Shown here in pieces: positions 23,533-34,110 of a stretch of 64,000 bases of DNA (position 1 is its first letter; every line of letters starts with the position of its first letter). A model generated the notes under the pieces. That model did no database searches. It saw only the letters and a program-made list of their open reading frames with translations, and was not told where the DNA came from. Made by a program: the position numbers and the translations under genes. The stretch lies in the NCBI GenBank assembly GCA_003254925.1, contig QANZ01017153.1, positions 62,001-126,000 on the forward strand, written 5' to 3'. This stretch comes from Chamaecrista fasciculata. Its lineage: Eukaryota; Streptophyta; Magnoliopsida; Fabales; Fabaceae.

Positions 23533-24950
23533 TTTGGTTCTATGTCCGAATAGGATGTGGTAATATTCATATTTCATAGAGGATCAAAGTCAAAGTAGCT
23601 TCATTGTTCAAAATAAGCAAATTTTTTTCTGTGTCTACTGATTCCTGAAAGTTGCAGTTATTTTGCTTAAACGAATATCCACTGTGCAGAGTGCAGATGT
23701 TAATCATTTTCCATTAATTAATAAAATGAGTACATATTATATTATATATATTTATAAGCTATTATTAAGATATTCCAAAAACTATATATAGTTTTTAATG
23801 TGTTAGTTTACATATATACATTGTTTGTTAAAAAGTAGGTTTATCTTTTAACTGAAGAAAACAAAAAATATGTGCGTTGTACATACCACTTACCACACAT
23901 CAAATCGACAACATCCTGCGTTTTTATGGATAAGGAACCAGAAACTCCAGTCACCGGAGCTAAATTGATACTTTTTGTTCTCTCTAAAGTATGAAGCCCA
24001 CCAGCAATACAATGCTGATCTCAATTATATCATATATATATATATATATATATATTCAGTTCATGAAATCATGAAGAAAACGAGGCTTATGCTTGATAAT
24101 TAGGACACGATCGCAATGAGAGATATTGAAGTTAAAGGGAAAAGAGGAAAAGAGAAGGTGTCATGTCCCCAATACCATTTCTTTTATTTGAAAAATATTT
24201 CATCTTCCAAATTATTAGAAAAAGCATTTAAAATTTATAAAAAGAGAAGAAAATGATGGACTAAAAGTTTAAAAATCTCTTTTCCAATTTTAATTCTCTA
24301 TGACCGCTACCCAATAATCTAATTGAAGGAGTAATAAATTTCATACAAAAATAAATGAATCTCTTGAGCTCAAACAACAATTGAATAATATAGAATGAAA
24401 CTCCGCTCTCTGCTTACGAGCAGCTAAAATTAAAGTCTGACTGTTTCTCCCTTCCAAATTCTGTAGCTGATCATTTGCCTTGTGTCGATGATATCATCAA
24501 AAACGTCTTTCTCATTTGTCACACTTTGCAATGCCTCAATCAACTCATGATTTGATCATTTATTTGGATTGCTACACTTTCAAACCTTCTATTCAAATCC
24601 CTACAATTGTAAAGAGCTAGCTGGTTTAAAACTAATGCCCAATTTTCCCCAACTTAGGGACCACTTTTACAGTGACATCTAGATCATTAAGAGTAAAGAA
24701 GCCATAAAAGACAACATTTGTACTGAAATATCTGACCAATGATTAGCATAGTTGCATTGCCGGCATATACAGCAATTTGATGATGCTAAAAGTTCAGACT
24801 CTGTTGGCAGCTAGCCTTTTTCTCCCAAAAAAAGGTGGTATGACAACGAGGCTTTTGTTTAAAATGTGTATATAATTTGTCTTGTTCATCAGGTGCAAGT
24901 AGGTACATATAATGCACTAGATCAAAGGGTATATTTTAAGAAGACGATAC
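23533..24950. other. Intergenic, (AT)n microsatellite, no gene
   Basis: A (AT)n run lies at about 24028-24055. Otherwise AT-rich with no supported frame, RNA or element. Confidence 0.5.
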
Positions 24951-24951
24951 G

Positions 24952-25262
24952 AGTCCCACATCGGGTAGTTAGCTGAGAATAAGGCACTATATAAGGCTTT
25001 AGGCTCTCCAACTTCAATAGCTAGCTTGAGCCGACCGACACGGAAGGGGCTACCTATAGGCTGGATTAAGGTACGTACGATGCGTCGTGCCGAATACTGG
25101 AAGTTGTATGGAGCTAGCTTTTGGAGTGTGGTTCTCCTAAGGGCTTATACTCGTATCAATTGGTGCTTTCATTGAGAGCTGACCGACACGTAAGGGGCTA
25201 CCTATAGGCTGGATTAAGGTATGTACGATGCGTCGTGCCGAATACTGGAAGTTGTATGGAGC
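24952..25262 (+). other. snRNA-promoter-like motif followed by a duplicated 80-bp block
   Basis: AGTCCCACATCGG (24952-24964) is the plant snRNA upstream element, and TATATAAG follows at 24988, a 24-bp gap like that of Pol III snRNA genes. What follows is not U6, U3 or 7SL. Instead an about 80-bp block starting GACCGACACG is present twice, at 25033 and 25181, spaced 148 bp. Between them is ATCAATTGGTGCTTTCATTG, which resembles a retrotransposon primer-binding region, so an LTR-derived or TRIM element is the more likely reading. Confidence 0.4.
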
Positions 25263-25392
25263 CGCCAAAGTGGAAAGGGCTGTGATGAAAATGACAACTA
25301 ATAAACATAAAAGATTTTGTGAAAAAGAAACTTTGGAGGAAGCTAAATAACTTATACCAGACTACCAGTGACCAAGTAATTTTGATCTGCAG

Positions 25393-25668
25393 CTAGAAGA
25401 GTCATTGTGATCTATGACTCCATAATGGCCTCTGTGGTACAAGATGCCAATGATATACCAAATGCTGAAAATTACACTTTCCCCAGTCTCTCTGCCTTCA
25501 CCAAGTTCCTTTTCTTTTGGGAGTTAAAGGGAAGACCTATGGCAGAAAGCACTCTCATCCCAAAAGAACTTCCTTCTCTTGAAGGCTGGTGACCAACTGA
25601 GTTCATAGATTTTGTTATGTCACAATATCAATTGTACAAATTCAGTGATGGGAACCTCTAAAACTGAT
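25393..25668 (+). pseudogene. UGT (zeatin O-glucosyltransferase-like) fragment, copy 3
   Basis: Matches residues about 132-222 of the intact UGT (ARRVIVIYDSIMASVVQDAN … VPEGVP-like stretch). A TGA interrupts it at 25590-25592, and homology stops at GNL before a stop codon. Both the catalytic His region and the PSPG box are absent. It is the most degraded member of the cluster. Confidence 0.88.
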
Positions 25669-25699
25669 GAATACGTGGACAAGCAAAAGCTTACTTTTA

Positions 25700-25775
25700 T
25701 ATATATAAGATAAGATAAGACCAGATAAGATAAAATAAGATAAGGTAAAATAAGATAAGATATAAGATAAGATTT
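25700..25775. repeat. Imperfect ATAAG pentanucleotide repeat
   Basis: About 14 units of ATAAG, ATAAA or close variants in a row, directly after UGT fragment 3. Confidence 0.8.
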
Positions 25776-26600
25776 ATCTAATCATTTACATGAATCTTGA
25801 CATTCCTTGATCACAAAACATGTGTATTTGTTTTTGTGCCAGTAAAGAATCAAAATGATACATTATTGCACATATTATCAATGTGCACTAATATAAAGTA
25901 CAAAGAATGTCATCAACTAAAATTAAACAGAAAAACTATAATTACAATTTTTATTAATATTCCCTTCTTGGATTTATTACTTAATGACTTCTCCCTACCA
26001 AATTGTTAGCTCAGAAAGAGAAAGAAATAAGCAGATTCAAAAGCTAGCACAATCAACTTGCTTGGTTTCAGTAACATCCACATAGTTCGAAAGAGACTAA
26101 TCATCAACATAGTATTCCAATGCTTTCTAGAATCATAATCATTCTAACTTCATCCTTCTCCCACAATGTTAAAGTGATCCAGCTTCATAGAGAAGAAATG
26201 TCGTTCATACTATAAACTAAAGGGATAATGTAACCAGACTTTAACAGAAGAGGTCATTTAAACAAAGAAATAAGACATTAGTGCTAGATCATTCTTTTTT
26301 AGAAATCAGAAGATGCAAAAAAAATTTCTCAAAACATACCAAATGGGAACCAGCTCTTTTTTTTTTGCAAGACATCCATATATGCTCTAAAAAAAAAAAG
26401 AACACATATAGTCACCCAAACGGGCCCTTACAATACTGAGGGTAAGTCGAGTATAGTGGCCTAACAAGTCAGACCATTTATTTATTTTTTTTGAGCCAAA
26501 GCCCGTTTAATTTGTATAAATTAAAACTATACTATTTCTTGGCCCTATTTCTTTCTTTTTGTTCGTTGTTTGATTTTGAGAACTATCATGCTTCATCCAC
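25776..26600. other. Intergenic, no gene seen
   Basis: AT-rich; short frames here have no recognisable domain. Confidence 0.5.
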
Positions 26601-26602
26601 CT

Positions 26603-27078
26603 AGGGGTGTACACGGGCCGGGCCGAGACCCGGCCCGGTACAGACCCGGGTCCGTCCGGTCCAAATTTTAAAAACAAAAAATTATTTATTCATTTTATAT
26701 ATTTTTTAACTTGTATATATTGATAAAATAATTATTTTGAAATCAATTTAATGATTTTTTATTAATAAAGACATTTAATTTGACTTAATTGTTAAAAAAT
26801 GTTGATTTAATTAAGATTAAGTATATATTTATGTATATTTTTAATATATAATTGATAAAAATAATAATAGATATGCATTTTTTAAAATCAAAAAAATATT
26901 TAGTAGTATAAAATATAAATATGTACGGTAAAAATTTTTAAAAATTAATTTTTTTAAAAAATGAGAGTACCCCGGGCCGGGCCGGGTCTAGAAACAGTAG
27001 ACCCAGACCCGACCCGGCTCGGTTCGAACACCCTCGGGCCGGGCCAGGTCCACCGGGTTGCCGGGCCGGCCGGGTAAA
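26603..27078. mobile_element. hAT-like non-autonomous repeat with GC-rich ends
   Basis: Starts CTAGGGGTGTACACGGGCCGG, a common plant hAT-type end, and has GGGCCGGGCC-rich stretches at both sides of an AT-rich core. The expected inverted right end (..TGTACACCCCTA) is not seen, so the copy is probably truncated. Confidence 0.5.
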
Positions 27079-27396
27079 ATAATCAAATAATAAAAGTAAC
27101 CGCATTTATAATTTTTCGAAACTTACATAGGTGAGCTCAAATATGAGAAAGTTTCCATGATGAAACTACAACACTTAAATCGATCTAAAGATATTTAGAG
27201 TATTAAGTAATGTAAAAAATTAACTAAATTTTATCTGGAAAATGAAACAACGTATATTTAGGACTTTTGGGGGTAAGTGAGTCGTTTCTTTGGAGTCATT
27301 ATTTAAAACGAGAATATCACATACTATTATAATAACCATGATAGTGGTAGATGAAATCAATAAGCTAGAGAGAAAGAAAGAAAGAAGAGTAAGAAG

Positions 27397-27732
27397 CTAG
27401 GAAGCATGGACACTTCAACCTGTTTTGCGTGTCGCCGTGTTAGATACGTGTTCGTGTCGACACCCACACGATACATATTCATAAGTTTTGGAATATAAAA
27501 TTAATTTTTTGTGATTTTAACATGATAAACAATATAAAATAATAATACATATGACATATATTATGAATATATATTATAATTTTTAAGATTCTCATCAAAA
27601 TTTGTGAATTTTTAATTATTTATATATATAAATATATGCCGTGTCGTGTCATGTAAGTCTAAGAATTTGACGTGCCGGTGTGTCTGTGTCAGTGTCGTGT
27701 CCCGTATCCGTGTCAGTATCCATACTTCATAG
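27397..27732. mobile_element. 336-bp terminal-inverted-repeat element, copy 2
   Basis: Same family as 18063-18407, with ends CTAGGAAGCATGGACACT and the complement of CTATGAAGTATGGATACT. Flanked by GTAAGAAG at 27389-27396 and 27733-27740, an 8-bp duplication that fits the hAT superfamily. Confidence 0.82.
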
Positions 27733-27862
27733 GTAAGAAGGCATAGATTGATCGGTCGGTAATACATACGGTATCAATTATCTTAACCAAAAAACTTATA
27801 TATCAAGTTTTTTATTAAGTTCCTCTAATCATAAATTTTAATTACATTTTTTTTCTTTAATA

Positions 27863-28116
27863 GGCAAAAGTATTAATTTTGTTCTCAATTTACATCAACT
27901 GTCAATTTTGTTCTCAATATTTTTTGTTTTTTTAATCTGAGTTAGGATTTGAGTTTCTTTTTCTATCAATTTTACATTATATCTCGTTATCCACATAGAT
28001 TTTGTCAAAAAATATTTTGCTAATATAAGAGCAAAGGATAAAATTGACCAAAATGTAAAACATTGGAGACGAAATTGATAGTTGACTTAAAGTTTAGGGT
28101 AAAATTAATACTTTTT
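27863..28116. repeat. Partial copy of the 5673-6051 MITE family
   Basis: Starts GGCAAAAGTATTAATTTTG and its right side is inverted and similar. The right terminus looks eroded, so no clean target duplication can be given. Confidence 0.5.
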
Positions 28117-28255
28117 AATAATATGAAGGCAAAAGACCCTTTTGTGCCTCTAACGTTTGGGGTCAGTTTCAGTTATGCCCCTAACGTTTATTTTGTGTCG
28201 GTTATGCCCCTAATGTGAAACGTTTCTGTCAATTGTACCCTAACTTCAATTTTTT

Positions 28256-28657
28256 TGGGGCAAAAGTCCTATTTTAATTCCTCAAGTTTGCTTAAAGTTC
28301 TGTTTTGGTCCCTCAAATCTTTGGCGAACTTTCCAGTGAGATACACGACGACCCCAACAAATACGAAAACTTCTAATCCAAGGTTTTTTGACCTCCTAAG
28401 TTCAATGACAGCCTCCATTTTGCGGAAAAATGACTGGCAAGCCGCCGAAAAGTTACACAATCGCCGAAAATCATATTTTCGGTCATTTGTTTGCAAAATG
28501 AAGGTTTCCATTGAACTCAAGAGGTCAAAAACCTTGGATTAGAAGTTTTAGTAGTCGTCGGGGCCGCCGTGTATCTCGCCAGAAAGTTCACCGGAGACTT
28601 GAAGGACCAAAATGGAACTTTGAGCAAAATTTGAGAGACCAAAATAAGATTTTGACC
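28256..28657. repeat. Foldback repeat (about 400 bp)
   Basis: The left half (GGGGCAAAAGTCCTATTTTA…TTTTGGTCCCTC) is mirrored by the right half (…GGACCAAAATGGAACTTTG…AAGATTTTGACCC). Symmetric short frames on both strands are a by-product of the palindrome. No clear target duplication. Confidence 0.6.
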
Positions 28658-28796
28658 CAAAAAATTTGAGGTTAAGGTATAAATGCCTTGTTTCACAATT
28701 CTCCATGGAGCATAATATATCTGCTATTTAACTATCCTCATAACAGAACCAGTCGATAATCTGGAAAAACTCCATATATCGTCTCCAATTCGTTGA

Positions 28797-28967
28797 ATGG
28801 AGAGTATGTTAAAGGATTTCGTAATTGAGGCCAAGAATCCATCCGCAGAGGCTTCCGCCAGATGGAGATCCGCCGTCACGTTGGTCAAGAATCGCCGCAG
28901 AAGGTTTCGCATGGTCGCCGATCTCCATAAACGCTCCCAAGCAGAGAAGAAGAGGAAGGAGATTCAG
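28797..28967 (+). pseudogene. Orphan first exon of an autoinhibited Ca2+-ATPase (ACA4/ACA11-like)
   Basis: Reads MESMLKDFVIEAKNPSAEAS, then ARWRSAVTLVKNRRRRFRMV, then ADLHKRSQAEKKRKEIQ, ending at a donor (CAG/GTTTTG). It matches the N-terminal calmodulin-binding autoinhibitory start of plant P2B Ca2+-ATPases, and the exon break after xIQ is where the family's first intron lies. The expected next exon (EKIRVA-like) was not seen in the next 8 kb, which is filled with repeats. Either a fragment or a gene cut off by repeat insertion. Confidence 0.75.
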
Positions 28968-29800
28968 GTTTTGAATTATTTGCTTTCATTTCTTGTTTTT
29001 ATCAATCAACTATCGCTTAAAATTAATTAAACTTATTAGTTTTCTCTTGGAAACTACACAGTACTGACTAGCTATTCCCGCGATTAAACTTGGCTAACAT
29101 CCCATGTTAATTTGTTGCGTCTTTCTTCTTCTTTTTCTGCCATCACTCGAGACTTTGTGATAATGTTTCATGTTCAAGTAGCGTTTTCCTTGGGCTATCT
29201 CGAGGTCAATTTGGGGGAAAATAAACCTAGTTATTCTTTTGGCGGTTTCTGCGCGATATGCCAAAAAAAGTGGACGTTTCGAAATTAAAATCAACTAACG
29301 TTTCGAAATCAAAATAAATCGAGATTTCGGAATTATTCCAACTTTGCTTCTTAGAATTATGAATTATCCTGTTTACGGGATATTGCCGTACTACACGTAC
29401 TTTTTTTGTGCACGGCAATTCTATATAGTTACTACGACTCTTGTTTTATCTATGAGCAACTTTGTCGTATTCCAAAATGTCGATGAGGCAAAATGATTTG
29501 GCATTGAATTGCTTTACTAATTAAAGAGATAATTTAAAATCCTTTTACCCCAATCTTGATTTGGAGACTTCCAATCATTTACATAAATTAATATGTAAAA
29601 TATGANGAACCAAATGAGTCTGATACACAAGATGTCAAATTCAAGATTTGAACAAAACCAGATCCAAACAAAAAAAATAGTTGTGAGACAACAAAAAACA
29701 TTGAATCCGATAGGGAAAACAATGTTTCTCACCAACTGAACAAAATTGGATCCCAAAGTTGGACAAAATCCAACAAATGCAACTGAATTACATCAAATGT
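28968..29800. other. Intergenic or former ACA intron, no further exon seen
   Basis: No ACA exon or other coding block was recognised. A single N lies at 29606. Confidence 0.5.
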
Positions 29801-30598
29801 CTTTTTAAGACCAAATTGGACTGAATCCAATAATTATAACAATGTTACTCAAATGCCTCTTAAAGGCCAAATTGGACTAAATCCAATAATTGTAACAAAG
29901 TTACCTCAAATGCCTCGTGAAGGCCGAATTGGACTAAATCCAATAATTGTAACAAAGCTGACTCAAATGCCTCTTGAAGGCTGAATTGGACTAAATCCAA
30001 TAAATTGTAACAGAGTTACCTCAAATGCCTCTTGAAGGCCGAATTGGACTGAACCCAATAATTGTAACAATGTTACTCCAAATACCTCTTGAAGGCCAAA
30101 TTGGACTAAATCCAATAATTATAACAGAGTTACCCAAATGCCTCTTGAAGGCCAAATTGGACTAGATCCAATAAATGTAACAAAGTTACTCAGATGCCTG
30201 TAAGGGCCAACATTGGACTAAATCAAATAAATGTAACAGAGTTACCTCAAATGCCTCTAAGAGCCAAAATTGGACTAAATCCAATAAATTGTAACAAGGT
30301 TACCTCAAATGCCTCTAAGGGCCAAAATTGGACTAAATCCAATAAATTGTAACAAAGTTACTTCAGATGCCTATAAGGGCCAAATTGGACTAAATCCAAT
30401 GACTGTAACAATGTTACTCCAAATACCTCTTCAAGGTCAAATTAGACTAAATCCAATAATTGTAACAATGTTACTACAAATGCCTCTTGAAGGCCAAATT
30501 GGACTAAATCCAATAATTATAACAAAATTACTTCAGATGCCTCTAAGGGCCAAAATTGGACTAAATCCAATAAATTGTAACAAAGTTACTAAAAAGAA
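29801..30598. repeat. Tandem array, about 57-58 bp unit, about 14 copies
   Basis: Units follow the pattern GCCAAATTGGACTAAATCCA-ATAATTGTAACAAAGTTAC-CTCAAATGCCTCTTGAAG with scattered changes. One frame on the plus strand stays open through several units (30309-30770) only because unit lengths allow it; this is not evidence of a gene. Confidence 0.9.
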
Positions 30599-30599
30599 A

Positions 30600-30870
30600 A
30601 AACTAAAATTGGAGAAAATCCAATTAAAAGTTTACTCAGACTCCCACTGGACCAAGATATCATCTAAAAGGTCCACAAAATGCTCATACCAAAATTTATA
30701 CCAAGCCTTGTCAGCAACACCAAAATGGTTAAGGACATTTGTTGGCCCAAGACCCCTCATAGCCAAATAATCAATTAAGATTATCAAATACATGTTTAGG
30801 GACTCAAACCAGACATCATAATTAGTCCCAACCAAAGTTTTCACCACAGAAAGTTGCATACAAACAAAAG
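30600..30870 (-). pseudogene. Possible retrotransposon gag remnant between two tandem arrays
   Basis: A minus-strand frame includes VGTNYDVWFESLNMYLI and LAMRGLGPTNVLNHFG. The NYDVW…LNMYL stretch recalls the start of Copia gag proteins, but no second domain supports it. Confidence 0.3.
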
Positions 30871-31535
30871 CTGATATGGCCACTAACAAATGGGAAACAA
30901 TAATTATGTCTCAAAACATAATTATAACACAAAGTTTCCTTCACAAAATCAGCTTATGCAACCTAACGAAAGTTGCTAAAACCAGAAGCTGATTTGGCCA
31001 TCAACAAATGGGAAATATTAATTATGTCTCACAACATAATTACTACACAAAGTTTCCCTCACAAAATCAGCTTGTACAAACTCATGAAAGTTGCTAAAAA
31101 CAAAAGCTGATTTGGCCATTAACAAATGAGAAATATTAATTATGTCTCACAACATAATTATAACACAAGATTTCCCTCACAGAATCAGCTTATACAAACT
31201 CATGAAAGTTGCTAAAAACAGAAGCTGATTTGGCCATTAACAAATGGGAAATATTAATTATGTCTCACAACATAGTTACTACACAAAGTTTCCCTCACAA
31301 AATCAGCTTGTACAAACTCATGAAAGTTGCTAAAAACAAAAGCTGATTTGGCCATTAACAAATGGGAAATATTAATTATGTCTCACAACATAATTATCAC
31401 ACAAGATTTCCCTCACAGAATCAGCTTATGAAACCTTATGAAAGTTGCTAAAACCAGAAGCTGATTTTGGCCATTAACAAATGGGAAACATTAATTATGT
31501 CTCACAACATAATTATCACACAAGATTTCCCTCAC
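30871..31535. repeat. Tandem array, about 121-126 bp unit, about 5.5 copies
   Basis: Each unit carries AGCTGATTTGGCCATTAACA, then AATTATGTCTCACAACATAA and TTCCCTCACAAAATCAGCTT. It is unrelated to the 57-bp array beside it. It ends abruptly at the N at 31536, so the true copy number is uncertain. Confidence 0.9.
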
Positions 31536-31536
31536 N

Positions 31537-32126
31537 AATGTGTAAATTATTTTTTAAAAAAAAAAATGCAGTAGCGAGAATAGAAGAAGATTGTAACTTA
31601 AAAAATAATTTAGAGATTCAATTGTATATTTTATTCAAAACAAATAGAGGAATATCGGGACTAAAAAAATAACAACATTACAAATGAACAAAAATAGTTT
31701 TTGTTTAATTAAATTAATATAAATTATATGTGAGATAGAGAGAGTGTGTATGTGAGAGAGAGAGGGAGAGAGAGAGAGAAAGAAAGGTGTGTGAGTGAAA
31801 AAGAGAAAAAAAAATTGATAAAAAATGATAGATAGAGAGAAAAAATTATAAGTGTAATAAATGAGGGTATGTAAAATTACTATTTTTCCTAATTGTTTTT
31901 TTTTATATTTGTATTAGAGTGTAGGTAAATATAGGTATATGAGTAGGGATAGTTTAGTAAATGTTAAGAAAATGAGATGATGTTGTGGATGAGATGATGA
32001 TGTGGATGAGATGAGATGAGATTAGATGCTCACCAAACACTCAACCTACACTTTTCATCCAATTTTAAGTTGAGATGATGTTTGGATTAGATGAGATTAT
32101 TATGATAATGCTGTCTCCCAAACAGG
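31537..32126. other. Purine-rich intergenic DNA and a MITE-like right end
   Basis: GA-rich runs occur at 31730-31850 and GATGA-rich sequence at 31975-32030. CCAAACAGGCC at 32118-32128 followed by TTA resembles a Tourist (PIF/Harbinger) MITE end, but the matching left end was not found. Confidence 0.4.
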
Positions 32127-32351
32127 CCTTAATCTTAGCCATTAAATTCATCCAAGGGCTTAAATCAAGGCCACATCACTCCTTACATTAAACTTACCGT
32201 TTCATTAAAAAATTCAGACTTCTCTATTGCAGTATTGTTAGAGGAAGCGTTTTGGTAGCAAGTCCAGAGTTCTCCGCCGTTTCCTTCAGGGCTTCCTCAA
32301 ATCTCAATCCATCTCTACAAAAAGTGAATTGTGGATCGTGGAAACGCATAG

Positions 32352-32528
32352 ATGGCTGTGAAATTGGAATCGAGTTTCTTCTCGCCCATGGTTTCGAAAT
32401 TGGAAGTGGGTTTTAACGCGTCCATGGCTACACCGATTTGTTCGGTGAGATTGACGGTTACTTCGACTACTTTCGTCTTTGCTTTTAAACCTCGTTTTCT
32501 CCCACTTTTTTTCGGTAAATCGATGTGA
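32352..32528 (+). CDS. Hypothetical 58-residue frame inside the 3.2-kb element
   Basis: Starts MAVKLESSFFSPMVSKLEVG and continues FNASMATP. The phrase MAxKLEVxxxASMA recurs at about 32580 (ATGGCTGCAAAACTGGAAGT), so there is an internal repeat. No family was recognised. It may be captured 5' exon DNA rather than a gene of its own. Confidence 0.25.
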   Translation: MAVKLESSFFSPMVSKLEVGFNASMATPICSVRLTVTSTTFVFAFKPRFLPLFFGKSM

Positions 32529-34007
32529 TTTAAGTTTCTTTACTCCAATTTGTAGATATTTTATCTATTGTGTCGTCCATGGCTGCAAAACTGGAAGTGA
32601 GCATTGACGCCTCTATGGCTAAAGTACAAAGAGAAAATTTCGTCCTTTGCCTTGTATGCTATTGACATATAAAGTGAGTATTGCACGGATGCTGAATTTG
32701 TTATCCATGGTGACAAGTTCGAAATATTAAAAAGCCCTGAGCGAATTTAGTGTTTGGACTATTTCTTTTTTACTTTTTTTTTCTGATGTTTAAATTTGAT
32801 AAGCTGGCAATGGTGTAGAGATAAACGTGGCACTTCTGAATTCTGCATTTTAGGCTCTGTAGTATCTGTTGATGGTGATATGATTCAAGCAAACTTATTA
32901 ATTAAGAATTATGACCTTGATTCATTGTCCTACCATGGTTCACTTGTTCCTTTTCTGGCATCCTACTATGACTTATCCAAACCATAGGCAAAGGCTCAGT
33001 GAGTCTGACCAATCATCACACTGATCTTGGATCTTCTACCCTTGATAAAAATTTGAGAAAGTCTTGTTTGATTTATATAATACAGTTCTAGGCACTGTAA
33101 TGTACTAATGATAATACAAACTTGATAATAAAATACATTTATAAATTTAACAGTATGCATGGGTTTAATTTGAGGTTGGTATATTTAATACCTTTCTTTG
33201 TGGGGTAAAATTTAGTTGGCATATGTAATTATTTTTATAGCTGTAATAAGTTACTTTTTTGGTTGGGAATTTGGTCTTTAGTATGTGATGTGTATTGAGA
33301 TTGCCCGTGGAGTTTTGTAGTATAGTTCTCCATTGTTGCTTTCTTGATGCATGACAGTTTGAAAATTTGCCTGCAATTTTATATTGAGTGTTGGTTTTGG
33401 AGTGCAGCTTCAAAATAATATTTATGTTGATGTATAGTCTGCTATATAATATAGTATATATATATGTATATTGTCACTCTTGCAATAATTAAATTTTGTG
33501 CTGTTTGGTTTGCTCATTGAAATTCAGCATATAATTATGCAAGGGAATGCAATTGGTAACATTCTCCAAAGATGAAAGAGCAAAGCATGATGTATTTTCA
33601 AGTTCAAGTTCGAATGTTCCTAGATGCACAAGAAATGACATGAATATGCAGAATTTTCAAGACTTGAATATACACATGAAAGAGCTAGAGAATTAGAGAT
33701 CTGAACATGGATATAGTTTTGTTGTTTATATATTCTTGATGTAAATAAAGAGGTAGATAGTGACTGAACTAATTGTACATGAGATATGATTATCAATAAA
33801 ATAAAGATGGTTTGTTCATTAGCTTGTCTATTCTTTCTCACTTGTCTCCTTTACTTTTCAAAAGCAAAAGCAATCATACAAAAAAAACATCTCCAAGCAA
33901 ATGAAATAGCAAAAATATTCATCATAGCTTGTGACCACTGCTGTTTGATTCTCCAATAAAGTCCATGACGGAAATAAATCCGAGTATGGGAGACGAAAAA
34001 CACTGAC

Positions 34008-34110
34008 CTGGAGTTGAAATTGATCTTCAGTGGAGCTAAGATCTTCAAACCACAATATCCCAAGAGTGAACCAAATGGAGTGGAAGAAAAGGAAGGGACT
34101 GAAATAGCAA
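34008..34110 (-). pseudogene. Exon-like block inside the 3.2-kb element
   Basis: A pyrimidine-rich stretch and ATTTCAG precede an about 103-bp block ending AACTCCAG/GTCAGTG. All the splice marks of an exon are present, but none of its frames gave a protein I recognise. Confidence 0.3.

Noticed and set aside
24952..25110. U6, U3 or 7SL RNA gene
   Set aside because: Promoter motifs fit, but the downstream sequence lacks any recognisable body of these RNAs.
28255..28542. Overlapping frames on both strands
   Set aside because: They lie in a foldback repeat, which gives mirror-image frames on both strands.
30309..30770. 153-codon frame with repeated LNPI…TMLLQMPL
   Set aside because: It is a read-through of the 57-58 bp tandem array.
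29801..31535. CRISPR-like regular repeats
   Set aside because: Plant nuclear DNA, contiguous diverged units without unique spacers, no cas genes; ordinary minisatellite arrays.
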